From positions 1-35,038 of the forward strand of contig JAKOPZ010000224.1 in assembly GCA_029778615.1 (NCBI GenBank): a stretch of 35,038 nucleotides of DNA. The letters are read 5' to 3'. Under the pieces are notes generated by a model that searched no databases, was not told the DNA's origin, and saw nothing but the letters and a program-made list of their open reading frames with translations. Position 1 is the first letter of the stretch. Each line of letters opens with the position of its first letter. The DNA is from Chloroflexota bacterium. Lineage in GTDB: Bacteria; Chloroflexota; Anaerolineae; UBA4142; SHND01. Shown here piece after piece: positions 14,126 to 23,162 of this stretch. The translations under genes and the position numbers were made by a program.

Positions 14126-15154
14126 TCACACCGTCAACACAATTTTCCCAAACTGTTCGTTCTTGCTCAAACGTTCATGCGCTTCTGCCGCGCGTTCGAG
14201 GGACAGCACCACATCCACCACCGGTTTCAATTTGCGCTGAAACACCAATTTCATCACATCCATAAACTCGCCTTGATTCGCCATCGTCGTGCCGATAATT
14301 TCCAATTGCTTCCAAAAAATCAAACGAATTTCTTCGGCGGGATTCGGTCCCGTCGTCGCGCCGTATGTTACAAGTCGCCCGCCCTTTCGCAGTGCGCGCA
14401 ATGATTTCAACCACGTCGCTTCACCGACGGAATCAATCACCATATCCGCGCCGCGTTTGTTGGTAATTTTGAAAACCTCTTTTTCCCATTCGCTCGTCGT
14501 GTAATTGATGAGAATGTCCGCGCCCAACTCTTTTGCGCGCTGCAATTTCTCGTCGCTGTGCGAGGTGGCAAAAACGCGCGCACCCGCGTATTTGGCAATT
14601 TGAATCGCGGCGGTTGAAACGCCGCTGCCCGCGCCGAGAACGACGACATCATCGCCCGCTTGCAAACGCCCGCGCGTAATCAACGCGCGCCACGCCGTCA
14701 AAAACGCGAGCGGCGCGGCAACAATTTCTGTAAATTCAAAATCATCGGGAATCGGTAACACATTACGCTGCGGCACGCGCATAAATTCCGCGTAACCGCC
14801 GGGCAAATGTTCGCCATAGATTTTAAAATTTGTGCAGAGCGGATGCTCGCCGCGCAGACAAAATTCGCATGTGGTATCCCACCAACCCGGATTAATCGTC
14901 ACGCGTTGTCCCGCGCGAAATTGTGTCACATTCGCGCCAACGGAATCAATCACACCCGCGACATCCGAGCCGAGCGTGAACGGCATTTGCAATTTCAAGC
15001 CCGGCAATCCTTCGCGCACCCACACGTCGAGCCGATTCAACGCGACCGCTTTCACGTTGATGATGACATCATCCGGTCCCGCGTCCGGTTTGGGCAAATC
15101 AGTGAGCGTGAGTTTGTCCACGCCACCATGTTCAAAAATCGCGACGGCTTTCAT
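14126..15154 (-). CDS. MDR family alcohol dehydrogenase/quinone oxidoreductase-like protein
   Basis: A 342-residue NAD(P)H-dependent medium-chain reductase. An N-terminal GroES-like domain (MPFTLGSDVAGVIDSVGANV) precedes a Rossmann domain with the nucleotide motif VVVLGAGSGVSTAAIQIAKY. The classic catalytic zinc ligands are not evident: NRLDVW replaces the catalytic Cys and GSD replaces the usual GHE. Three of the four structural-zinc cysteines remain (CEFCLRGEHPLC). The enzyme therefore resembles zinc-free quinone oxidoreductase-like members; its substrate is unknown. The ribosome site AAAGGAG lies 5 bases before the ATG. It begins a new unit just after a strong terminator (15178-15210). Confidence 0.9.
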   Translation of the reverse strand: MKAVAIFEHGGVDKLTLTDLPKPDAGPDDVIINVKAVALNRLDVWVREGLPGLKLQMPFTLGSDVAGVIDSVGANVTQFRAGQRVTINPGWWDTTCEFCLRGEHPLCTNFKIYGEHLPGGYAEFMRVPQRNVLPIPDDFEFTEIVAAPLAFLTAWRALITRGRLQAGDDVVVLGAGSGVSTAAIQIAKYAGARVFATSHSDEKLQRAKELGADILINYTTSEWEKEVFKITNKRGADMVIDSVGEATWLKSLRALRKGGRLVTYGATTGPNPAEEIRLIFWKQLEIIGTTMANQGEFMDVMKLVFQRKLKPVVDVVLSLERAAEAHERLSKNEQFGKIVLTV

Positions 15155-15177
15155 CTCGCTCCTTTGCGCGGCAAATA

Positions 15178-15210
15178 AAAATGCGGAAGCATCTTAGCAT
15201 TCCGCATTTT
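15178..15210 (-). terminator. Bidirectional-looking intrinsic terminator
   Basis: AAAATGCGGAA (15178-15188) pairs with TTCCGCATTTT (15200-15210), an 11-bp stem with an 11-base loop. In the minus transcript it is followed by TTTTTATTT. It lies 6 bases after the stop of the lipoprotein gene at 15216. Confidence 0.85.
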
Positions 15211-15215
15211 CAGTG

Positions 15216-16994
15216 TCAAAACTCGCTCTGTTCGGGAAGCCACCCAACGTAAAAATCATTCTCTTCCACATCGAGTGGTTCGACTGTTTGCAAATCGAGC
15301 CGTTGCAAGCGCGCGCCGTCCCATGCGAATCGTTGTTCGCGTCGCACCCCGTCTTCTCTCCACGCAATACTCACCGCAAGTCCGTTGCGCGTGGCAAGAC
15401 GCACGGGTTCCAAGAGCTGCACATTTTCTACATTCCATCCCGCAAAGATTTCGCGCGCCTGCCATTGGTCCGCTTTGCGATACACCAGCCAAACGACCTC
15501 ACGTTTGTTAATCTTGTAACCATCTTGAACAACCAAGAGCAATTCGTTCTGCCCATCTCCATCCCAATCCAAGACTTGGGAATCGCGCCATTGAAAGCCA
15601 AGCGCGCCAACTTCGGGAAAACGTTTTGATAATACTGTCCCATCAATTGCGTATTGTTGCAAATAGGCAGCAACGACTCCACCTTGAAACAAAATGTCAT
15701 GTGCTGAGGCAGGCAAGTCCGCGTTTGATTTTCCATCGGCATCATAAAGTTCGGCTGCTAAATCCATTTCGCGCGGGAGCATTGCCCACGCGCGGATTGC
15801 TGCGTCCGCGCCGCGATAATTTTTTAAAAAGGCAAGCGCCAGTCGTCCAACGGTGCCTCCTGCTTGCGCGGCTTCTTGCATCGCTTGGCGCGCTTCCGCC
15901 TCGCGTCCCAAAAGCGCCAATGTTTGGCTCTGTCGAAAACGCGCAAAAGCGCGCGGTGCATGCTCGACTTGATACCATTTTTCGGTTTTCAAATTTGAAT
16001 CAGTCGCCGCTTTCGCAAACGCGCGCTCTGCACCTTCATAGTCTCCGCGTCGAAACAACACTTCGGCAAGATTGATTTGATGCCGCACGCTGCGTGGTGG
16101 TTCGATTGAGCGCGCGCGGCGCACCATTTGGTTAGTTGTGGCATCATACCTCCAAACTTCTGTCGCGCGCAGATGGTCCACCATTTTGGCAGAAAAAACG
16201 CCGAACCAAGGGAACGTGAATTCAACCTCATTCCCATATTCATTCGTCACAAAACGATAGGTCGAATCGCCTGCCCAATTCACGAGCGTGCCGCGAAAAA
16301 TATCTTGCCACGCATGCGTGACTTGATTCCACCGCATAATGTGCAATTCCGTGCGCGAATTGCTTCCGCCGGCGTGAACATAGCTGAATACAAGTTCGTT
16401 GACTCGATCGCCGTCCAAGTCCACCGCGTTGAAATCGTCGAGCCATGCCCAGCGTTTGCCCTCGCTGTCAAACGCACCCAACACGCTCATCGGCAATATC
16501 TTGAATTGCGCGCCTTCGCGATACAGCATCACGATTGGGTCGCCTTGTAACCCCACAAAGCCGAACCCGATAAAATCTTTTCGTTCGCCATTTTCCTTTG
16601 TCAACGGAATGACGACGAGACGCGCCGCAACACCGTCTGGCAATTTCAAATTACCAAGCAGCGTTTCCCATTCGCGTACTGCGGCGTGGTCGGATAAGGA
16701 TTCCGCCGCACCGACGCGCGTTTGAAAAAATTCACGCGTCAAGCGCGCGAGTGCGTTGTACAACACCGCCGGGTCGCCCTTATCCGACAGAAATTGGTCG
16801 AGAGCATTTTGCGCGCGGCGCGAGAATTGTGCAGCATTTTCCGGCGCGGGCGTTACCGTCGGCAGCCGAGTTACTTGCGCCGATGCAGAATCTGAACGCG
16901 TTGTTACTATGGGCGCGGGCGGTGGATTTATTGTCGCCGCCGCGCAACCGCCACACCACACGAGCGCGAGGAAAAGAAAAACTCTAGAAATCAT
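15216..16994 (-). CDS. Lipoprotein with TPR-like and VCBS/FG-GAP-like segments (paralogue 1)
   Basis: A 592-residue exported protein starting at the ATG at 16994. The signal helix (MISRVFLFLALVW) leads to a candidate lipid-anchor Cys17 (CGGC, not an ideal lipobox). After a Pro/Thr linker it has a helical region and two Asp-rich loops of the kind seen in VCBS/FG-GAP beta-propeller repeats (DLDGDRVNELVF and DWDGDGQNELLLVVQ). Between them lie a conserved FTFPWFGVFSAKMVDHLRATEVW block and a TPR-like stretch (INLAEVLFRRGDYEGAERAFAKAA). The same order is found in the next gene upstream, so the two arose by tandem duplication. The start overlaps the end of that gene by 11 bases; both probably sit on the outer membrane face. 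Their function is unknown to me. Confidence 0.75.
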   Translation of the reverse strand: MISRVFLFLALVWCGGCAAATINPPPAPIVTTRSDSASAQVTRLPTVTPAPENAAQFSRRAQNALDQFLSDKGDPAVLYNALARLTREFFQTRVGAAESLSDHAAVREWETLLGNLKLPDGVAARLVVIPLTKENGERKDFIGFGFVGLQGDPIVMLYREGAQFKILPMSVLGAFDSEGKRWAWLDDFNAVDLDGDRVNELVFSYVHAGGSNSRTELHIMRWNQVTHAWQDIFRGTLVNWAGDSTYRFVTNEYGNEVEFTFPWFGVFSAKMVDHLRATEVWRYDATTNQMVRRARSIEPPRSVRHQINLAEVLFRRGDYEGAERAFAKAATDSNLKTEKWYQVEHAPRAFARFRQSQTLALLGREAEARQAMQEAAQAGGTVGRLALAFLKNYRGADAAIRAWAMLPREMDLAAELYDADGKSNADLPASAHDILFQGGVVAAYLQQYAIDGTVLSKRFPEVGALGFQWRDSQVLDWDGDGQNELLLVVQDGYKINKREVVWLVYRKADQWQAREIFAGWNVENVQLLEPVRLATRNGLAVSIAWREDGVRREQRFAWDGARLQRLDLQTVEPLDVEENDFYVGWLPEQSEF

Positions 16995-18801
16995 CGTCCA
17001 ATACGCCGCCGCCCACGCTCGTCCAATTGTCCTTGCGCGGTTCCAGCGTTTGCGCGTCGAGCCAAATGATGCGCGCCGCGCCGTTGTTGGGCGCATCCCA
17101 CGTGAACGCGATTTCGTTCGGCGTGAACGCGTCGGGTAGTTTCAATTTCAACGCGCGCTGTTTGGAATTTGGCAGCAGCACCGCGTTGCCTTGAAATTGC
17201 ACCGTGTCGGCAACATCCAGCGCGCGGACGCGCCACGCGTTGTCGCGTTGGTACACAAACCACAACACTTGGGCCGCGTTGGGCGAATTGCCGCCTTCTT
17301 GCGTGACCACAAAAAATTCATTCACATCATCGCCGTTCAAATCCGCCACCGCGCGCGCCAAGGGTTTCAATCCCAACCGCTCTAACGCGCTCCACATTTC
17401 GTCGGGCTTTTTGTCCGCGTCGGCATGTGTGTTCAGATATGCCGCGACGATGCCGCCTTGCGCGTAAATCTCTTGCGCGTCAAACGGAAAATCCAAATTG
17501 CCCGCCTTGCCTTCGTAAATCAAATTGTACAAATCGCCCGCGTTCGCCATCGCAATCCAGCCGCGCAGCGCGCTGTCTTGCCCCGCAGAATTTTTCGCGA
17601 ACGTGTTCGCCAGCGACGCGAGCGCGTCGCCGCTTTTTTGCGTATCGCTTAATAATTTTTTTGCTTCCTCTGCGCGTCCCAACAGACCGAGCAACATCAC
17701 CTTACGAAATTTTGCGAACGCTTTCGGGTCCGCTTTCGATTCGGAAAAATCTTCGGCTTGCAGCGTGGGGTCGCTCCACGCGCGTTCGTACATCAAGAGC
17801 GCGTCGTTCCACGCGCCATTGCGAAAGGCGTATTCGCCCGCGTTCAACGCTTGACGCGGCGTTTTGGGCGCGTCAATGGTTTGGCTCACGCGCACAAAAC
17901 GGTCTTGCGCGTCATCATATTCCCAACGCTGTGTCGCGTTCGGATGCGCGAGCAGCTTGTGGTCAAACGCGCCGAACCATGGGAACGTGAGTTTGATGCT
18001 CGCCGCATCGGCAGCCGTTTCAATTTCGTAATCGGATTCGCCTGCCCAGTTAATCAAGTTCGCGTGAAAGATGGGGTGTAATTCTTTTTTGTCTTGGACC
18101 CACCGCGCAATCGTCAACGCATTCGTCGTGCCGCTCGCGCCGGGATATTCCAAAACGTAAATCAGTTCGCGCGCGCCGTCGCGCGTCATGTCTTGGGTCA
18201 TGACTTGAGTCGGATAAAAGTAGCGCCCCTCCGGCGTCGAAATGTCGTCGAACGCGACGGGCGGCAGAGTTTCGTACGTCGCGCCCAATCGTTCCACCGC
18301 TACAATGGGCAGCCCCATCACACCTTGCAGGGCGACAAATATCACATCGCGACTGCCCCCTTGGTCATCGCCCGCGTGAATGGCGACGGCTTGCGCTTTG
18401 CCCTGCCCCGGCAAATTGGGAATCTGCGTCAACGCGACCTCGAGCTGCGTGAGCGCGGGCTGTCCTTCGAGCGAAACATCGCCGTTCGCCGTCGCCGCGA
18501 GAAATTCACCGATGCCGCGCGCCAACGCGTCATACAAGGGCTGCGGGTCGGAATCGGGCGGCTGATACGTTTTGAATAATTCGCCTGCCGCCGAAAACAT
18601 GTCGTTCACATTTTCCGGCGTGGGCAAGGTTTCCACCGTTGCCGTTGGCGCCGCCGCCGCAGGCGTATTCGATTTGGGAGTAACGGGAATGCCGGTGGCG
18701 ATAGGCAGCGTAGCGGGCGGAAGCGGCGTGGGCGTGGCGCGCGTGCTGACGCAGCCGGCGAGTGAAATCAAAATGAGCAAAAAAGCAGTACGAAAAAACA
18801 C
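16984..18801 (-). CDS. Lipoprotein with TPR-like and VCBS/FG-GAP-like segments (paralogue 2)
   Basis: A 605-residue lipoprotein, paralogue of the next gene. I chose a GTG at 18801: a strong ribosome site (GGAGG) precedes it by 4 bases and the product then begins with a normal signal (FFRTAFLLILISLAGC) and lipobox Cys17. The frame extends 36 codons further, but that part overlaps an intrinsic terminator. A Pro/Ala/Thr linker (to ~residue 60) leads to a body with DMTRDGARELIYV and DLNGDDVNEFFVVTQ loops, the FPWFGAFDHKLLAHPNATQRW block and a TPR-like region (LNAGEYAFRNGAWNDALLMYERAW). The second Asp loop is intact; the first is degenerate. It may act as a pair with paralogue 1 at the cell surface. 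Confidence 0.75.
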   Translation of the reverse strand: MFFRTAFLLILISLAGCVSTRATPTPLPPATLPIATGIPVTPKSNTPAAAAPTATVETLPTPENVNDMFSAAGELFKTYQPPDSDPQPLYDALARGIGEFLAATANGDVSLEGQPALTQLEVALTQIPNLPGQGKAQAVAIHAGDDQGGSRDVIFVALQGVMGLPIVAVERLGATYETLPPVAFDDISTPEGRYFYPTQVMTQDMTRDGARELIYVLEYPGASGTTNALTIARWVQDKKELHPIFHANLINWAGESDYEIETAADAASIKLTFPWFGAFDHKLLAHPNATQRWEYDDAQDRFVRVSQTIDAPKTPRQALNAGEYAFRNGAWNDALLMYERAWSDPTLQAEDFSESKADPKAFAKFRKVMLLGLLGRAEEAKKLLSDTQKSGDALASLANTFAKNSAGQDSALRGWIAMANAGDLYNLIYEGKAGNLDFPFDAQEIYAQGGIVAAYLNTHADADKKPDEMWSALERLGLKPLARAVADLNGDDVNEFFVVTQEGGNSPNAAQVLWFVYQRDNAWRVRALDVADTVQFQGNAVLLPNSKQRALKLKLPDAFTPNEIAFTWDAPNNGAARIIWLDAQTLEPRKDNWTSVGGGVLDDDF

Positions 18802-18828
18802 ACGTCCTCCATTCTCACAATGCGCGAT

Positions 18829-18863
18829 AAAAAACCGCCTGCGCTTGCGCACCATGGCGGTTT
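18829..18863 (-). terminator. Intrinsic terminator after the GT2 gene
   Basis: In the minus transcript AAACCGCC (18863-18856) pairs with GGCGGTTT (18839-18832), with an inner TGCGC/GCGCA stem, and a run of T follows. It lies 54 bases beyond the glycosyltransferase stop and argues against the longer start of the lipoprotein gene downstream. Confidence 0.85.
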
Positions 18864-18916
18864 GGAATTTTCTATGGATAGGACGCCATCCCGGCGCGTT
18901 CGGTTCCAATGAACCG

Positions 18917-20419
18917 TTATGCCGTCGCGACCAACGCTTTTTTGCGGTATTGCCGCACCTGAATATTCTGCGCGATGGACAGACCGCTCACGAACAGCGC
19001 ACCGACAAAAAAGATGCCCGCGTAAAACGCAATCACCCAATTCCCCGCGCGCAGAGAATAAATCAAGGTGAACAAATTCCACGCGGCGACCATAAATTCA
19101 AACAGCACCCAAAAATCGAGATGCAGTTGATATTTTTTGTTCACCCACGCTTCGCCGCTTTGTTCCACACCAAATTTTGGCGTGCGTTCAAAACTCTTGC
19201 CGCGCCCCGTGACCATTTCCCATGCCGCGCGCACCGTGTTCGGCATCATCCCCGCGCCGAGCGCCATGATAAAGAGAATCGCCGGAATCTTGCGCCACCA
19301 GCCGCTGCCCAATTCTTTTTGCGCGAGCGTGAAATACATTGTCGGCGCGAGCGCGGACAGATTAAACAGCGCGCCGACGCCGTACAACGCGAGCAGCGCC
19401 GGGAATTGCTGTGAATAAAAAACAATCGCGGGATACACGAGCATCAACGCGAACATGAAAAGATGAATCGAATAGCCCGTGAGATGAAACGTCGCTTCGA
19501 GTTTGCGCGCGAGCGAAATCGGCGCGTTCCACACTTGCGGCAAAAGTTTCACCGCGCACTCGAGCGAACCTTTTGCCCAACGATGCTGCTGCCGTTGATA
19601 CGCGCTGAACGTGACAGGCAGTTCCGCGCGCGTCACCACATCGCGCAAATACAACGCGTTCCAGCCCTGCAAAAACGCGCGGTACGATAAATCCAAATCT
19701 TCGGTGAGCGTATCCTGTTTCCATCCGCCCGCGTTCTCAATCGCCGCGCGCCGCCACACGCCTGCTGTGCCGTTGAAATTGAACCAGTAGCCGCCGCGCG
19801 AACGCGCAAATTGTTCCACCACAAAATGCGCGTCAATCGCCAACGCCTGCAAAAACGTGAGCAGTGAATACTCGCGATTGACGTGTCCCCAACGCGTTTG
19901 AATAAACGCGAGTTTTTCATTCGTGTCCGCGACAAAATGCGGAATCGTTTTCAAAAGAAAATCGCGCGGCGGGATAAAGTCCGCGTCAAAATACGCGATA
20001 TAGTCCGCGTTCGTCAACGTCATACCGGCGGCAAGCGCGCCCGCCTTGAACCCGGTGCGCAGCGTGCGGTGAACATGCTTGATGTTGACACCGTGCGCTT
20101 GCCAACGCTCCACCGCCTTTTGCGCAATCTCGCGCGTTTCGTCCGTCGAATCGTCCAGCACCAAAATTTCCAATTTCGCCGCGTCCCATTCAAACCGCGC
20201 GCACGCGTCAATCAAACGTTCCGCCACATACAACTCGTTGAAAATCGGAATTTGCACACTGACCAACGGTTGTTCGGTCAACGGCGGCGCCACCGGGTCC
20301 GCGCCGCTTTTGCGCGCCGTGACCAACGCCAGATACAGAAAATTCACGCCAAAGGCGAAAAGAATAAAGAGCACGGTGGCGTACAGAACGATGGCAAAGA
20401 TGAACAGAAAACTACTCAT
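18917..20419 (-). CDS. Processive GT2 glycosyltransferase, CslA/cellulose-synthase-like
   Basis: An integral membrane enzyme of 500 residues that likely polymerises a beta-linked polysaccharide from nucleotide sugars and exports it. One N-terminal helix (residues ~3-33) precedes the GT-A domain, with D89-D90 (LVLDDSTDE), D145-A-D147 (YFDADF), the base D241 (LTEDLDL) and the Q277-x2-R280-W281 motif. The FNGTAGVWRRAAIENAGGW block is close to plant CslA mannan synthases and their bacterial homologues, and differs from cellulose synthase BcsA. Five or so C-terminal helices follow; there is no PilZ domain. The ATG at 20419 has a ribosome site (GAGG) 5 bases upstream. It lies immediately downstream of the glycan cluster but is separated from it by an inverted-repeat element, so it may be a separate transcript. 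Confidence 0.9.
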   Translation of the reverse strand: MSSFLFIFAIVLYATVLFILFAFGVNFLYLALVTARKSGADPVAPPLTEQPLVSVQIPIFNELYVAERLIDACARFEWDAAKLEILVLDDSTDETREIAQKAVERWQAHGVNIKHVHRTLRTGFKAGALAAGMTLTNADYIAYFDADFIPPRDFLLKTIPHFVADTNEKLAFIQTRWGHVNREYSLLTFLQALAIDAHFVVEQFARSRGGYWFNFNGTAGVWRRAAIENAGGWKQDTLTEDLDLSYRAFLQGWNALYLRDVVTRAELPVTFSAYQRQQHRWAKGSLECAVKLLPQVWNAPISLARKLEATFHLTGYSIHLFMFALMLVYPAIVFYSQQFPALLALYGVGALFNLSALAPTMYFTLAQKELGSGWWRKIPAILFIMALGAGMMPNTVRAAWEMVTGRGKSFERTPKFGVEQSGEAWVNKKYQLHLDFWVLFEFMVAAWNLFTLIYSLRAGNWVIAFYAGIFFVGALFVSGLSIAQNIQVRQYRKKALVATA

Positions 20420-20507
20420 TTACACCTCATGACAAATTTTGTGCGGAGCAGACAAAAACATGCGGGCGCGTCTTTATTTACGTCCGCGCGCGGCGCGGGG
20501 ATTGCCA

Positions 20508-20608
20508 AGAAACACTAATAAAATGGCTGTGCAAAAACGCTGGGCGGACAAATTCAATTGATTCTTTGCATACCGCCAATCCGGTAAATTCATTTTGTTA
20601 GTGTTTCT
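20508..20608. mobile_element. 101-bp MITE-like inverted-repeat element
   Basis: The 18-base ends (20508-20525 and 20591-20608, AGAAACACTAATAAAATG and its inverse) match at 17 of 18 positions around a 65-base interior. The right end covers the last codons and stop of the O-antigen-ligase-like gene. No clear target-site duplication is visible. It could be a miniature element or a long hairpin that ends that transcript. The rest of the 20420-20589 gap holds no gene that I can see. Confidence 0.45.
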
Positions 20609-22008
20609 AAAGGCGATACCTTCCCGGCGGCGTTGGCATTCCTACGCGCAGAGAACGCGGCGGCAAAAAGACCCCACGCGCTCCACTGCCAGATGCGCCC
20701 CGACTGCCACAGCCACGGATAATAATCAAAAAATCCGACGACCAACATCACAATCAGCGCCGCGCCCACGGCGGCAAGCCACGGCTGCGTACTCATTTGC
20801 GCGCGTTGCCTCCACATGACAACCAACGGCGCCAGCATCAACCACATCCACAAAAACGCGCCCAACAAACCGAGTTCCGCCGCCGCGACCAAAACCACCA
20901 AATGCGCGGGCTGGTAATCATATTGGTCACGTGGAAAATCCTTGTCCAGAAAATACATGCCGAGTGGGAGCGCGCCATTGCCGACGCCCAACAGCTGCCG
21001 CTGATAAAAAATTCGATTCGCCGATGCAATCAGCACGTCGCGTTCCACCAGCGAGCGCGCTTCGCTCACATTTTCTTGAAACGCGTTTTCTTGTCCCACG
21101 CGCAGCGCAATTAAACGCTGATTGTTCAGGAATGGCACGACGAGCGCGACGGCGACCACCACCGCGCCAAGTCCGAACGCGCGCAAATAGAAAAAGCGTT
21201 GCGTCTGCTCACGCAGCAATGCCGCAAGCATGACGACAACGCCGATTCCCAACGCCAATTCCGCCGCACGTGAAAACGAAAAAAACAGCGCAATCACGCC
21301 AAATGCCAGGGGCACAAGCAACCCGTAACGCGCACGACGGTGTGCGGGATCCAAATAATAGCCCAGAACAAAAATCAAAGCAAAAGCGAGAAACCCGCCC
21401 AACAAGTTCGGATGGTCAGTCAAACCGTACGCGCGCAAAATGCGCGCGTCGTCATAACGCAAAATGCTCACGCCCGTTGCCGCAGGGTCCAAATGCAATT
21501 CGCCCCACGCGCTCAAACCCACACTCCCTTGATTCAAAAATTGCAGCGCGGCAACACTGCTTTGAATCATGACGGCGAGCGCGAGCGGCAGCACAATCCA
21601 TTCCGCGCGCAGCGGCGTATTTACGAGCGCAAGATACACGCCAAACAAAAACAAAAAGCGCATCGAATGATAAAACGTCAGCGCGGGGTCAACACTGACG
21701 AGGACGCTCGCAAAACTCAAAAGCACCAGCGCAGCGAGCGGCAAGGTGAGATACCAGGGTCCGCGTTGAAACGGCTTGCCCGCGACAAACGGCGCGCTCA
21801 ACCCAAATAGCACACTCAGCACGATAAACAAATCGCTCGGATAAATGAAAAAATCGGTATAGCCCGAAAACACCGGCGGGGTGCGCCGCAGGACACCGAG
21901 CCACTGCACCATCCAGGGCGATGAAAACAAGAGCGCGGCGATAGAAAATTTTGCCGCGCGCGTAATCCAGATTCCCGCGCGTTCCCGCGCGGACAGCGTT
22001 GCGTTCAA
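20590..22008 (-). CDS. O-antigen ligase/Wzy-like membrane protein
   Basis: Polytopic membrane protein (about 472 residues, 10-12 helices) of the O-antigen ligase/polymerase superfamily (Wzy_C). It has the expected long hydrophilic loop with a conserved Arg/His/Asn-Pro block: YDDARILRAYGLTDHPNLLGGFLAFA, then FSFSRAAELALG and, later, RIFYQRQLLGVGNGALPLG. The family joins or polymerises lipid-linked glycans on the outer membrane face. The start is uncertain: a TTG at 22008 has GGAGGA 12 bases upstream, while a TTG at 22035 lies inside a GTAG-headed palindrome. It closes the glycan cluster. Confidence 0.85.
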   Translation of the reverse strand: MNATLSARERAGIWITRAAKFSIAALLFSSPWMVQWLGVLRRTPPVFSGYTDFFIYPSDLFIVLSVLFGLSAPFVAGKPFQRGPWYLTLPLAALVLLSFASVLVSVDPALTFYHSMRFLFLFGVYLALVNTPLRAEWIVLPLALAVMIQSSVAALQFLNQGSVGLSAWGELHLDPAATGVSILRYDDARILRAYGLTDHPNLLGGFLAFALIFVLGYYLDPAHRRARYGLLVPLAFGVIALFFSFSRAAELALGIGVVVMLAALLREQTQRFFYLRAFGLGAVVVAVALVVPFLNNQRLIALRVGQENAFQENVSEARSLVERDVLIASANRIFYQRQLLGVGNGALPLGMYFLDKDFPRDQYDYQPAHLVVLVAAAELGLLGAFLWMWLMLAPLVVMWRQRAQMSTQPWLAAVGAALIVMLVVGFFDYYPWLWQSGRIWQWSAWGLFAAAFSARRNANAAGKVSPLETLTK

Positions 22009-22030
22009 AAGAAAATTGTCTCCTCCGCAA

Positions 22031-22053
22031 GACAAATTTCAAATTTGTCCTAC
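22031..22053 (-). repeat. GTAG-headed palindrome (GACAAATTT type)
   Basis: GACAAATTT (22031-22039) and AAATTTGTC (22041-22049) form a perfect stem around one base. CTAC (22050-22053) places the GTAG head on the minus strand. The stem is nearly identical to the element at 5006-5030. It separates the GT4 gene from the ligase-like gene. Confidence 0.75.
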
Positions 22054-22058
22054 CGCCC

Positions 22059-23162
22059 TCACCGCGCGTACACACCTTCCAACCGCGCGCAAATGTGCGT
22101 TAGATTATACTCACTCTCGACCATTTGCCTGCTGCGTTCACCCAACGCAACGCGGTCGGTGTACGCCCGCCGCATCGTTTCCGCCAACGCGTTCGCGTCG
22201 CCGACCGCGCACGTGATTGCCCCCCCCCCTCGCGCCAAATCTGCCAACGCACCCACGTGCGTTCCCGCCAACGCGCAGCCGCACGCGCCGGCTTCCAGCG
22301 CCGCCATGCCCTGCCCTTCATGACGCGATGCTTGTACAAACACGGCGGCATTTTGATACAACGCGGCGAGTTCATCATGCGGCACATTTCCCGCAAACGT
22401 CACACGCGCGGCAAGATTCAATTCACGCGCCAACGCGCGCAATTCGTTTTCCAATGGCCCAACACCCGCAATCGTCAACTGTGCGTGCGGCAACTTGTCC
22501 GCCGCCAACGCCAAGGCGCGCAGCAAAATGCTTTGGTCTTTGACCGGCAGGAGCGAACCAACGTTTACAAAACGCGCGTTCGCGTGCGCGCTTGGCACAC
22601 GTGCGAATCGTTGTAAATTCACTCCAAGCGGCAAGCAATCCACGCGCGCGTTCGGGTTGCGCGTGCGCGCGGTGCGTACCATTTGCGCGCAGCCGCACAA
22701 CAGACAATCCGCGTAATTCAAAATCGCCGCGTTCATCCAGCGCTGGCGCGCAATCAAATCCGCGCCGTAACCAATCTCGCGCCGTCCCACCAATTCGCCA
22801 TTCACGAGCCATACCACTGACGGCACGCGCAACAACCTTCCCGCGAGCACCGCCACGCTGCCCGCTTCGCCTCCAAAAATCGCGTGAACCACATCAAAAC
22901 GCGCGCGGCGGTGTTCGCGCGCGATGCTTTGCAAAACATTTTTCCACAAACGCGCGCTTGCCAAGCCGCGACTGCCCACACCGTTAAAGCTGTGAACCGT
23001 CGCGTTTCCGATGGCGTATGTGTCCACCCGATGCGGGTAACGCATGGCGAACACATGCACCGTGTGTTTGCGCGCGAGTTCCCGCACAATATCCGTATGC
23101 GCGGGAATGCACCAATCGTTTTCATCCGCCGAAAACCCGGGTACTACGAACGCAATGTTCAT
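22059..23162 (-). CDS. Glycosyltransferase family 4 protein
   Basis: A cytoplasmic GT-B retaining glycosyltransferase of 367 residues. The N-terminal domain starts MNIAFVVPGFSADENDWCIPAH. The C-terminal donor-binding domain has FVNVGSLLPVKDQSILLRAL and the E-x7-E motif in HEGQGMAALEAGACG. It likely adds a sugar to the lipid-linked or cytoplasmic repeat unit assembled by this cluster; the donor is unknown. The ATG at 23162 overlaps the upstream stop (ATGA). A run of 10 C on the plus strand (22220-22229) encodes Gly-Gly-Gly in the donor domain and is a possible slippage site. Confidence 0.92.
   Translation of the reverse strand: MNIAFVVPGFSADENDWCIPAHTDIVRELARKHTVHVFAMRYPHRVDTYAIGNATVHSFNGVGSRGLASARLWKNVLQSIAREHRRARFDVVHAIFGGEAGSVAVLAGRLLRVPSVVWLVNGELVGRREIGYGADLIARQRWMNAAILNYADCLLCGCAQMVRTARTRNPNARVDCLPLGVNLQRFARVPSAHANARFVNVGSLLPVKDQSILLRALALAADKLPHAQLTIAGVGPLENELRALARELNLAARVTFAGNVPHDELAALYQNAAVFVQASRHEGQGMAALEAGACGCALAGTHVGALADLARGGGAITCAVGDANALAETMRRAYTDRVALGERSRQMVESEYNLTHICARLEGVYAR

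Noticed and set aside
18802-18909. 36-codon N-terminal extension of lipoprotein paralogue 2
   Set aside because: It runs through an intrinsic terminator; a GTG with GGAGG four bases upstream gives a clean signal peptide.
20420-20507. Promoter of the GT2 gene
   Set aside because: No pair of convincing -35 and -10 boxes with proper spacing could be picked out by eye.
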